DNA of 64,000 nucleotides, from positions 1 through 64,000 of the forward strand of contig JALSHH010000021.1 of NCBI GenBank assembly GCA_026982335.1, given 5' to 3'. The notes under the pieces are model-generated. The model had not been told where the DNA came from and searched no databases. It saw only the letters and a list, made by a program, of their open reading frames with translations. Within the stretch, counting starts at the first letter, position 1; each line of letters starts with the position of its first letter. The stretch comes from Phycisphaerales bacterium. Its GTDB lineage: Bacteria > Planctomycetota > Phycisphaerae > Phycisphaerales > UBA1924. Position numbers and translations under genes: made by a program. Positions 52,831-60,195 of this stretch are shown in pieces.

Positions 52831-53376
52831 ATGAGTGAACAACAGAAGTCCATCACAAAGATCTTCACATTGGGTAATCGCTGGCCTTGGATAATTGTCG
52901 GGATGCTTGTTTTTCATGCTTCAATCATTTTGGGCACGATCGCGGTGGTTTCAGCGCGACATGATCTTTATGTCGAACCCGATTATTATGCCAAGGCGAT
53001 TGATTGGGATAATCAGCGTGCTATGCGAGAAATGGCTGATACCATGGGGTGGACAATTGGGCTGCAAGTTCAGAAAAAAGAGGGTCATGCTGAGGGTCAT
53101 GCTGAGGGTCATGCTGAGATAGGACAGACGATTCAAGTTTCGATTCATGATCGTGACGGCCAACCAATCGATGGTGCCCTTGTCGAGGCAGAAGTGGTTC
53201 ACCCGGCCCATGCCAATGATCGTATTCATCTTGTTCTTTTGAGTGTGGGCGATGGGCAATATCGGCGGGACATCACAATGAATATTCCCGGTTTTTGGCA
53301 GGTTAATCTGGCGATTCGGTACCAGGGGATCCAGGCGATGGTTCGCCGAGAGATTGAAACTCGAGAGAACCCGTGA
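52831..53376 (+). CDS. ccoH: cbb3 assembly protein CcoH/FixH with GHAE repeats
   Basis: A 181-residue single-span FixH-family protein. NRWPWIIVGMLVFHASIILGTI is the membrane anchor, and EPDYYAKAIDWDNQRAM is the family signature just after it. Between the anchor and the FixH beta-domain there is an EGHA unit repeated three times, encoded by three perfect 12-bp repeats (53080-53115). The rest fits the periplasmic FixH domain (VSIHDRDGQPIDGALVEAEVVHPAH). AAAGGA is upstream of ATG 52831. The track frame at 52660 is read-through from ccoG. Confidence 0.9.
   Translation: MSEQQKSITKIFTLGNRWPWIIVGMLVFHASIILGTIAVVSARHDLYVEPDYYAKAIDWDNQRAMREMADTMGWTIGLQVQKKEGHAEGHAEGHAEIGQTIQVSIHDRDGQPIDGALVEAEVVHPAHANDRIHLVLLSVGDGQYRRDITMNIPGFWQVNLAIRYQGIQAMVRREIETRENP
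53080..53115 (+). repeat. Three perfect 12-bp tandem repeats in ccoH
   Basis: GAGGGTCATGCT occurs three times in a row, encoding EGHA x3. It is an in-frame minisatellite, so copy number changes would not break the gene. Confidence 0.92.
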
Positions 53377-53383
53377 GCATGCG

Positions 53384-54196
53384 ATGGATGTGATTGCCGA
53401 TTCTAATATCCAAGGTATCCTTCCTTTGATCATTGCGGTGTTCTCCGCTTCGGTTCTTGGAAGTCTTCATTGTGCGGGTATGTGTGGCGGGCTCATGTTC
53501 TTCGCATTGGGAGCGGATCAAAAGGGCGCCAAGGAAGTACTTTTGCGTCTTCAGAGCGCCTATCACGGCGGGCGTTTGCTCACCTACACACTTTTGGGCG
53601 TTATTGCAGGATTCGTCGGTCAAGCGATTGACTTTGGAGGTGGATTTGTAGGTGTCCAAAAGGGAGCGATGCTCTTTGCTGGGGTGATGATGATTGGATT
53701 CGGGCTCATCACACTCGCCCGCATCCGAGGAGTGAAGATCAAGCACATTGGGGTGCCCGGGGGGGTGCGTCGGTTGATCGAAGGTGCCCAGCGCAGCGCC
53801 TTTGGATTGACACCCTTTAAACGGGCGCTGGCGATCGGTCTGCTCACCGCGCTACTACCTTGCGGGTGGTTGTATGCCTTTGTATTTTTGGCAGCGGGCA
53901 CCGCCAGCCCGATTTGGGGCGGGCTGACCATGACCGCCTTTTGGATGGGTACGCTTCCGGTGATGGTTTCGCTGGGCGCGGGTATCCAGATGCTCACTGG
54001 TCGGCTTAATGCCAAGCTTCCGGTCATCACTGCTGTTGCGGTGATCGTGGTGGGGGTGTTCACAGCCATGGACGGGTTTGGGGTTTCAGAGATCACCCGC
54101 GAGTCGTTGGGGATTGATGATTTGCCCGATGCTGTTCCTCAAGCTGGTGAGGTCGATTGCCCGCTCTGTGAAACGGAAGATGTAGATGGTGGATGA
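53384..54196 (+). CDS. TauE/SafE-like (UreH-type) membrane protein of cbb3 locus
   Basis: A 270-residue polytopic protein with about six spans. SASVLGSLHCAGMCGGLMFF near the N terminus and LLTALLPCGWLYAFVFLAAG in the middle are the cysteine-bearing motifs of the UreH-like/cytochrome c biogenesis family often placed in cco assembly operons. The C terminus ends in DCPLCETEDVDGG, an extra Cys pair. ATG 53384 is preferred over the track start because it lies just after the ccoH stop. It overlaps ccoI by 11 bases. A role in copper transport for CuB is plausible, and is inferred from context. Confidence 0.85.
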   Translation: MDVIADSNIQGILPLIIAVFSASVLGSLHCAGMCGGLMFFALGADQKGAKEVLLRLQSAYHGGRLLTYTLLGVIAGFVGQAIDFGGGFVGVQKGAMLFAGVMMIGFGLITLARIRGVKIKHIGVPGGVRRLIEGAQRSAFGLTPFKRALAIGLLTALLPCGWLYAFVFLAAGTASPIWGGLTMTAFWMGTLPVMVSLGAGIQMLTGRLNAKLPVITAVAVIVVGVFTAMDGFGVSEITRESLGIDDLPDAVPQAGEVDCPLCETEDVDGG

Positions 54197-56633
54197 CATA
54201 TCGCCAGCAGACATTCTGTGCGATCATTGCACACTCCCTGTACCAGCAGGGTTGATCGAGCCCGGAGCCGAGCATCAGTTCTGTTGTAATGGGTGCAAGT
54301 CGGTCTGGAATGTGCTCCATGGTGCGGGTCTTGAAGGGTACTACAGCGTTCGCGATGCGGTAGATCCCAACGCCCAGCGTGTCACTTCGACCCAGGCATC
54401 CTACGAAGAACTCGACGATCCCGCTTTCCAGAGCACTTGTGTCGAAAACCTCCCCGGCGGGTATGCCCAGACTGATCTGCTGCTTGAAGGTATGCACTGT
54501 GCTGCTTGCGTCTGGCTGATCGAACGATTGCCGACGGTGCTTGAAGGGGTCGTCGAATCGCGTGCCAATATCCGCCGGCGAACAGCCACTGTTCGGTATC
54601 GCCCTGATCAGGTCAAGCTCTCCGAGGTCGCCCGTGGGCTTGATCAAATCGGATATGCAGCCCATCCGGCACGCGGAGCAGCTGCGCGCGAAGCGCGGGT
54701 GAAAGAAGATCGCAAGTTTCTTATTCGTGTTGGCGTTGCTGGCGCGATTGCGGGTAATGTCATGCTCTTGGCGATCGCTCTCCACAGCGGTGCGCTCGAA
54801 GGGATGTCCGATACTTGGAAAACTACTTTCCGATGGTATTCGATGGTCTTAGGTGTGCTTTCGTTGCTTTGGCCCGGGCGTGTATTTTTTACTGGTGCCA
54901 TCGCTGCGGTGCGCATGCGTGTTGCCCACCTCGATATCCCGATTGGACTTGCCTTGGCGGTGGGGGGGCTGTGGGGGGCATACAACACCATTGCAGGCAC
55001 TGGCGAAATTTACTTCGACTCGCTTTCGGTTTTGGTTTTCTTCCTGCTCGTTGGGCGATGGATCCAGCATCGCCAACAGCGCAACGCATCTGATCATGTC
55101 GAGTTGATGCTCACCCTTACGCCGACCAATGCCCTCAAGGTCAACGACGACGGCTCGACTACTCGTGTGCCCATCGAAGCCATCGAAGTGGGCATGCTCG
55201 TTGAGGTCGAAGCGGGCGGGTCTATTCCTGCTGATGGTGTTATCGAAACGGGCGAAACCAGTCTCGATACTTCTTTTATCTCTGGCGAGTCTCGCCCGAT
55301 CCCCGCGAGCATCGGCGATGAGGTCGTCGCTGGAGCAACGAACCTGCGTTCGCCGATCCGCATGCGCGTGACAGCAGTGGGGGAATCGACTCGCGTGGGC
55401 AAACTCATGCACCTTGTCGCTTCGGCCTCGGCAGAAAAAGCTCCAATTGTGCAACTTGCCGATCGCATCGCATCGAGATTCGTCCTCATCGTCATCACAC
55501 TTGCGCTCATCACGCTGGTGTTTTGGACGATCAGGATTGATCTCAACCAAGGCATCGAACTCGCCACTGCGTTGTTGATCGTCACCTGTCCGTGTGCTCT
55601 GGGGCTTGCCACTCCGATGTCGATGTCGATTGCGATGGGGCGGGCAGCCAAGGCGGGCATCTTGATCAAATCTGCATCGGCGATCGAAGCAATGGCCAAG
55701 CCGGGCATCATGATTCTTGATAAGACCGGTACCATCACCAAAGGGCAGATGAGTTTGATTAACGCCGAGTGTGATCCGGAGTTGCTCAAAATGGCCAGTG
55801 CGATCGAGGCCCATTCAAACCATCCAATCGCCCGTGCGATCGTTGATTCGGTTGATGAATCGGTCGGCGAGGGCGATCGGCTCGAAGCTGCCGATATCAA
55901 CCAAACCATCGGGGCGGGTATTTCAGGCGTGGTCGATGGGCAAACAATCACCATCGGCTCACCGGGATATATCGACTCGATCCATCGACTCGATTCCAAA
56001 GCCCAAGCAGCGATCGAACGGATGATCGAGCAGGGGTTGACCCCGATTGTTGTGCACGCCGATGCGTTTGGGTTCGGTGTTTTGGGTATTGGTGATCCCA
56101 TTCGCCAAGAAGCACCCGATGCGATTGGGTCCCTCGAAGACGCTGGGTGGGATTTGAGTTTGTGTTCGGGGGATCATCCCCAGATTGTTGTCAGCGTTGC
56201 CAAAGAGGTTGGCATCAACCAAGCAACGGGTTCGGTCTCGCCCGAAGGCAAGGCCAAGCGTGTTCGTGACCTCCAATCGGAGACCGATTGCCGGGTTGTG
56301 ATGGTCGGTGATGGGGTCAATGATGCTGCTGCCTTGGCCAGCGCTGATGTGGGCATTGCTGTCCATGGCGGGGCCGAGGCCTCGCTCGAAGCTGCCGACA
56401 TTTATCTCACCAAGCAAGGCGTTGCCCCATTGGTTGATCTTGCATCGCTCAGCGTCCACACGATGCGGACGATTCGCCTCTGCCTTGTTTTTTCGGTGTG
56501 CTACAATGCCATGGCTGCGATTTTGGCCATGACTGGGATCATCAATGCCCTTATCGCGGCCATCATCATGCCGATCAGTTCGCTCACTGTTGTCGCGCTG
56601 AGCACACGCAAGTGGAATGGGCCAAGCACATAG
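54186..56633 (+). CDS. ccoI: Copper-type P1B ATPase CcoI (FixI)
   Basis: An 815-residue heavy-metal P-type ATPase. An N-terminal extra metal-binding module contains DILCDHCTLPVP and FCCNGCKSVW, as in FixI-type proteins. An HMA domain follows with EGMHCAACVWLIE. The core has ISGESRPI (actuator), TCPCALGLATPM (the CPC intramembrane metal site), ILDKTGTITKG (phosphorylated Asp), NHPIARA and GDGVNDAAAL. It exports Cu(I) to the periplasm for cbb3 maturation. It overlaps the upstream gene and is followed by ccoS after nine bases. Confidence 0.96.
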   Translation: MVDDISPADILCDHCTLPVPAGLIEPGAEHQFCCNGCKSVWNVLHGAGLEGYYSVRDAVDPNAQRVTSTQASYEELDDPAFQSTCVENLPGGYAQTDLLLEGMHCAACVWLIERLPTVLEGVVESRANIRRRTATVRYRPDQVKLSEVARGLDQIGYAAHPARGAAAREARVKEDRKFLIRVGVAGAIAGNVMLLAIALHSGALEGMSDTWKTTFRWYSMVLGVLSLLWPGRVFFTGAIAAVRMRVAHLDIPIGLALAVGGLWGAYNTIAGTGEIYFDSLSVLVFFLLVGRWIQHRQQRNASDHVELMLTLTPTNALKVNDDGSTTRVPIEAIEVGMLVEVEAGGSIPADGVIETGETSLDTSFISGESRPIPASIGDEVVAGATNLRSPIRMRVTAVGESTRVGKLMHLVASASAEKAPIVQLADRIASRFVLIVITLALITLVFWTIRIDLNQGIELATALLIVTCPCALGLATPMSMSIAMGRAAKAGILIKSASAIEAMAKPGIMILDKTGTITKGQMSLINAECDPELLKMASAIEAHSNHPIARAIVDSVDESVGEGDRLEAADINQTIGAGISGVVDGQTITIGSPGYIDSIHRLDSKAQAAIERMIEQGLTPIVVHADAFGFGVLGIGDPIRQEAPDAIGSLEDAGWDLSLCSGDHPQIVVSVAKEVGINQATGSVSPEGKAKRVRDLQSETDCRVVMVGDGVNDAAALASADVGIAVHGGAEASLEAADIYLTKQGVAPLVDLASLSVHTMRTIRLCLVFSVCYNAMAAILAMTGIINALIAAIIMPISSLTVVALSTRKWNGPST

Positions 56634-56642
56634 GAATGGATC

Positions 56643-56843
56643 ATGTCTGTATTGTTCATTATGATCCCGGTTGCACTGATCCTTGCGGGCCTTGGCATTG
56701 CTGCCTTTGTCATCGCAGCCAAACGAGGGCAGTTCGACGATCTTGATACCCCCGCCATTCGCGCGGTCTTCGATGACGACGAGGCGATTCCTTCACGCAA
56801 ATCATCCACCCAAACCGATCAGGAAACCAAAGCCGATGAATAG
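56643..56843 (+). CDS. ccoS: cbb3 maturation protein CcoS
   Basis: A 66-residue single-span protein. MSVLFIMIPVALILAGLGIAAF is the membrane segment, and GQFDDLDTPAIRAVFDDD matches the strongly conserved CcoS signature (QFDDLExPAxRxLxDD). The C terminus is polar. It lies directly after ccoI, its usual neighbour. CcoS is needed for cofactor insertion into CcoN. It overlaps the next gene by eight bases. Confidence 0.94.
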   Translation: MSVLFIMIPVALILAGLGIAAFVIAAKRGQFDDLDTPAIRAVFDDDEAIPSRKSSTQTDQETKADE

Positions 56844-57486
56844 GCCGATGAATAAAACCAAACTCGTTTCGATTTTATGCTGGGCAGGAGGTTTCGTCGG
56901 CGCAGCGGCGCTGATGACGGGATGTGATGGGACATGCCCATCGACCCCGCCAGCTTCTTCAACTCCGGCTGCCCAAGTTTCCTGGACGCCAGTAGGTGAA
57001 GATCCGCTCGACGAGCAAACCAATGCCCAACGCGCTCGGGCATTCGATGCGCGTACCGCAATGGAATCGGCACTCAAAGCTAAGCTGATGGGTTCGATTC
57101 AGGCCGACGGTCCTCAAGGAGCCATTGAGGTGTGTTCGACCAGTGCCCCTGAAATTGCGTCGCAGATTAGCGCCGAGTATGGCGTTTCGATTGGACGCAC
57201 TTCGTTCAAACTTCGCAACGAAACCAACACACCCCCAATTTGGATCGAGTCCGTGGTTGAAACGCGCCAAGATGAGCCGAGTACCTTCATCGGTTCGGAT
57301 GGGACGCTTGCAGCAGCCTACCCCATCAAGATTGCAGCTGCATGTTTGATATGTCATGGCCAACCAGAAGCCATCGCCGACGAGGTACGGGCATCGATCG
57401 AAGCGATCTATCCCAACGACCAGGCGACGGGGTTTGCACTCGGGGATCTGCGTGGATGGTTCTGGGTCGAAGTTCCCCCGCAATAG
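56836..57486 (+). CDS. DUF3365 (Tll0287-like) heme-binding lipoprotein
   Basis: A 216-residue lipoprotein. The signal peptide ends AALMTGC (lipobox near residue 28). The body matches the Tll0287-like/DUF3365 pattern: AIEVCSTSAPEIASQISAEY, GRTSFKLRNETNTPP, and finally IKIAAACLICHG, with a CxxCH c-heme site near the C terminus, and IYPNDQATGFALGDLRGW. ATG 56836 overlaps the ccoS stop; ATG 56848 is an alternative. Proteins of this family bind heme and some act as sensor domains. Here it is free-standing and envelope-anchored at the end of the cbb3 locus. Confidence 0.82.
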   Translation: MNRPMNKTKLVSILCWAGGFVGAAALMTGCDGTCPSTPPASSTPAAQVSWTPVGEDPLDEQTNAQRARAFDARTAMESALKAKLMGSIQADGPQGAIEVCSTSAPEIASQISAEYGVSIGRTSFKLRNETNTPPIWIESVVETRQDEPSTFIGSDGTLAAAYPIKIAAACLICHGQPEAIADEVRASIEAIYPNDQATGFALGDLRGWFWVEVPPQ

Positions 57487-57518
57487 GCCCAGCGGCGCGG
57501 GGAACAGGATCGGGAAAA

Positions 57519-57591
57519 TGGAGCGGAGGAGAGTCGAACTCCCGGCCTTTCGATTGCGAACCGAACGCTCTACCAACTGAGCTACCGCCCC
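57519..57591 (-). tRNA. tRNA-Ala (anticodon CGC)
   Basis: A 73-nt cloverleaf on the minus strand. The acceptor pairs GGGGCGG with CCGCTCC and includes a G3-U70 wobble, the identity element for alanine. The anticodon arm TTCGG-TTCGCAA-TCGAA carries CGC, which reads GCG. The T arm GGGAG-TTCGACT-CTCCT is complete, the discriminator is A, and CCA is not encoded. It lies between the cbb3 locus and the Znu-like genes. Confidence 0.93.
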
Positions 57592-57693
57592 GATCAAAAT
57601 GATTGCGCGATTCTATACCCAATAGTCCGCTGAATCACCCGTCTCATTGAACCCGTTGCTTGTTTCTCTCCCTCCCATTCTCAATAATCACCC

Positions 57694-58572
57694 ATGCCCT
57701 CTCCTACGACCCCTGCGGTTGAAATCAATCATGTCTCCTACACCTACCCGGCATCAGGGGTTGGCACCTCGCCGATGCCTGCGATTGACGATGTTCACTT
57801 TACGATCGACCAGCACACCAAGCTCGGCATCCTCGGCCCCAATGGAGGGGGCAAATCCACACTCATCAAACTCATCTTGGGCATCATCAAACCGGCCCTG
57901 GGTACCGTTCGCATATTTGGACAAACACCTGTCCAGGCGCGACAAAGTGGGCTTATCGGGTATCTCCCCCAACGCATCGAAGCAGAATGTGATTGGCCCA
58001 TCAGCGTTGAGCAGGTCGTCGGACTCGGACGCGCAAGCCACACCAAGCCTTGGAAAAGACTCACCTCCGGCGACCACGACGCGATCAACCGTGCCATCAA
58101 ACTCGTCGAGATCCAAGACTTCGCCAATCGACCCATTGGGGCGCTCTCAGGCGGAGAGCTCCAACGGGTGATGATCGCCCGGGCCATCGCAGGCAACCCA
58201 AAGCTCCTCGTCCTCGACGAGCCGACGGTCGGCGTTGATATCACCGGCCAGCAACGCTTTGGGCAGCTTATCGACACCCTGTACAAGGAACTCGACCTGA
58301 CCGTCATCGTCGTTTCGCATGACATGCGCGCCATCGCTGCGGTCGCCGATCGTGTCGCCTGTCTTTCGCGCACGCTCCACTTCCACGCAGCTCCCGACGG
58401 GCTTACTCCTGCCGTGCTCGCTCAGGTCTTCGCCCACGATGTCGCTGGGGTCTTTGGCGACATCCACATCGATGCCCACCTTGCGGAGGGCTGCGACGAT
58501 CCAGATCACGCCCACCAACACCAACACGATTGCGGCTGCAACGATCACCAAGCCAAGGAGGGCGGTTCATGA
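57694..58572 (+). CDS. Metal ABC transporter ATP-binding protein, ZnuC/MntB type
   Basis: A 292-residue ATPase. Walker A is GPNGGGKST near residue 48, in the form that typifies zinc/manganese importers. The signature is LSGGELQRV and Walker B LLVLDEPTVGVD, with HDMRAIAAVADRVACLSR. The C terminus has a histidine/cysteine-rich tail (HAHQHQHDCGCNDHQ) that may bind metal. It is followed by a permease with an ATGA overlap. No substrate-binding protein or regulator gene is next to it. Zinc is the likeliest substrate; Mn or Fe cannot be excluded. Confidence 0.88.
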   Translation: MPSPTTPAVEINHVSYTYPASGVGTSPMPAIDDVHFTIDQHTKLGILGPNGGGKSTLIKLILGIIKPALGTVRIFGQTPVQARQSGLIGYLPQRIEAECDWPISVEQVVGLGRASHTKPWKRLTSGDHDAINRAIKLVEIQDFANRPIGALSGGELQRVMIARAIAGNPKLLVLDEPTVGVDITGQQRFGQLIDTLYKELDLTVIVVSHDMRAIAAVADRVACLSRTLHFHAAPDGLTPAVLAQVFAHDVAGVFGDIHIDAHLAEGCDDPDHAHQHQHDCGCNDHQAKEGGS

Positions 58573-59435
58573 ACGAACTCCTCCCTCCAATCCTCGCTGC
58601 CCTGGTGATCTCGATCATGGGCGGGGCACTGAGCATTTTCGTCGTCCTCAAACGACTCGCCTTTATCGGCCAAGGCATCTCCCACGCAGCCTTCGGAGGC
58701 GTAGGCATTGCCCTCGTTTTGGGTGTGCATGGTGCAACGACCATGGGGGCCATTGGTCAACTCGGCATCGTCACTGTCTTTTCGATCCTCGCCGCCCTGT
58801 GGATTGCCGCCCTCACCCGCACCCACAAAGGGCGAGCCGACACCGCCATCGGTGTCGTGCTCTCGGCTTCGATGGCGTTAGGCTTTGTGCTCTTCACCTT
58901 CGCCGAATCCGGGCACAGCCATGACGAACACGGGCACGCACCAGCAGCGCACCAAGACGAACACCACCTCATCGAAGAAATCCTCTTCGGCAACATCCTC
59001 AATACGGATTGGTCCAAGGCTTCCATTGCCATTGGTGTCGCCATTGCTCTTCTTGGGATCGTCTGGTTCATCCGCCGACGATTGATCTTCTGGGCCTTTG
59101 ACGAACCGGTAGTCGATGCTTTCGGGCTCAATTCCAAACGGATCACCAACCTATTCTTGGCGATCCTCGCCATTGCCATTATCATGGCCATGCAGATCGC
59201 AGGGGTGGTACTGGCTGCGGCGATGCTCGTGCTCCCAGGGGCAGCAGCCCTCAACTTGAGTGCCAAACTCAAACCTGTTTTTATCTACTCGATACTGATT
59301 GCTGTTGGTGGAGCAGCCTTGGGTATGTTTATCGGCTTCGAGGGTTCATTCCCGATCGGCCCAACCATCGTGTTGACCCAGAGCGCGATGTATCTTGCCA
59401 CACTCGTCACCAAGTTTGCATTAGGCAGGCAATGA
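58569..59435 (+). CDS. Metal ABC transporter permease, ZnuB type
   Basis: A 288-residue permease with about eight spans. LVISIMGGALSIFVVLKRLAFIGQGISHAAFGGVGIALVLG is the hallmark N-terminal stretch of the ABC-3 (ZnuB/TroC) family. The first long loop is His-rich (SGHSHDEHGHAP and DEHHLIEE), probably metal-binding. ATG 58569 overlaps the ATPase stop as ATGA and is preferred over the track start. A small acidic protein gene follows 31 bases later. Confidence 0.9.
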   Translation: MNELLPPILAALVISIMGGALSIFVVLKRLAFIGQGISHAAFGGVGIALVLGVHGATTMGAIGQLGIVTVFSILAALWIAALTRTHKGRADTAIGVVLSASMALGFVLFTFAESGHSHDEHGHAPAAHQDEHHLIEEILFGNILNTDWSKASIAIGVAIALLGIVWFIRRRLIFWAFDEPVVDAFGLNSKRITNLFLAILAIAIIMAMQIAGVVLAAAMLVLPGAAALNLSAKLKPVFIYSILIAVGGAALGMFIGFEGSFPIGPTIVLTQSAMYLATLVTKFALGRQ

Positions 59436-59466
59436 TCCTGCCCAATAACTATTTGAAAGAGACACC

Positions 59467-59652
59467 ATGAAAGCAGAAACCATCCTCGCCGAGTTCAACA
59501 GAATTCGTAAAGACCTCGACGAAGACAAATCCGACATCGAGTGGCTTACTTTGCACCATGCTTTTTGTTTCATCTCCTACAAGATGGGCGATTTTCAGGA
59601 GTACCTTGACGATCAGGCCCAGCGTGGGGCCTTCGATGAGTTCGAGGATTGA
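59467..59652 (+). CDS. Small acidic protein, unknown
   Basis: A 61-residue acidic protein (KAETILAEFNRIRKDLDEDK, ending FDEFED) with a single cysteine and no membrane span or signal. A weak AGAG SD lies before the ATG. It reads as a genuine short gene by its compact helical pattern and its position 31 bases after the permease, probably in the same transcript. I do not recognise a family. Confidence 0.55.
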   Translation: MKAETILAEFNRIRKDLDEDKSDIEWLTLHHAFCFISYKMGDFQEYLDDQAQRGAFDEFED

Positions 59653-59937
59653 TCGACCAGATCGCCCAAAACTGCCTGTTTGGGGGCAAAGTATGCAACC
59701 ACTCTTGCAATCAACCCGAATATGCCGATAATGGATTTATGGTCAAGGCAGCAGGGTTGCAAGTGATGGAAACCATTACAACCACCCAGACGATTGGCCA
59801 CGACCGTGGCGCTCCGGAGGACATCCGATGCACCAACGGGCGATGAGCCCCGAGTGACGGCTTGGGGAGAAGAACTCCGGCGGCGGGCATACTCCCGTGA
59901 CGGCTGGGCTGGAAATTTTCTTCAAGGAGGTGATTCA

Positions 59938-59976
59938 GTGAACAAGTATGAATGTACGAAGGGGTTGCGCCCTTAG
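59938..59976 (+). CDS. Candidate 12-codon ORF with a perfect Shine-Dalgarno
   Basis: GTG 59938 follows AAGGAGGTGA (59924-59933), a ten-base perfect complement of the 16S 3' end, with seven bases between AGGAGG and the start. It would encode MNKYECTKGLRP. Its last codons form the left arm of the GGGTTGCGC/GCGCAACCC stem. This is the arrangement of a leader peptide or a small dual-function RNA, but no regulated gene follows on this strand. It is too short to be judged by codon use. Confidence 0.35.
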   Translation: MNKYECTKGLRP

Positions 59977-60038
59977 AGCGACAACTCGACGGAGTTGCCC
60001 ATTGCGCAACCCTCAGATTACAGATGCCATAGCGCATG

Positions 60039-60069
60039 GGCCGTTTCCAAATCCGGAAGCGGCCTTTTT
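60039..60069 (+). terminator. Rho-independent terminator
   Basis: GGCCGTTTCC-AAATCC-GGAAGCGGCC forms a 10-bp stem with one G-U pair, followed by TTTTT. It works in the plus direction and ends whatever transcript crosses 59.7-60.0 kb, possibly from the znu operon or from an independent small RNA. Confidence 0.87.
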
Positions 60070-60195
60070 CTGTCCCCCTTTTTTCCGTCTCCAATGCATT
60101 GGCCATATCCAGCTCTGTTTCTACATGTGAGTACACTCTTTTCTCCTCCCTCCGAAAGCCCGGAGGAGGAGAGTTTGCAAGAAAACATGAGCTGC

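Larger units (their letters stand above)
59653..60195. other. Structured gene-poor region
   Basis: About 540 bases with several hairpins: GCCAC-GACC-GTGGC near 59800, GGAGAAGAACTCC and CGGGCATACTCCCG near 59870-59890, GGGTTGCGC (59962-59970) paired with GCGCAACCC (60004-60012) enclosing CAACTC-GACG-GAGTTG. A plus-strand terminator at 60039-60069 ends it. I compared it by eye with RNase P, tmRNA, SRP and 6S consensus features and found no match. Alternative short frames (59649-59846 plus; 59613-59801 minus) remain undecided. A GC-rich hairpin without T-run lies near 60143-60170. Confidence 0.5.

Noticed and set aside
54849-56101. Two long minus frames (321 and 335 codons)
   Set aside because: They lie antisense to the certain ccoI gene and arise from its codon bias.
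59770-60040. RNase P RNA, tmRNA or SRP RNA
   Set aside because: The conserved cores I know (for example the P4 strand, tag ORF ending in ALAA, GGAA-apical SRP loop) are not present.
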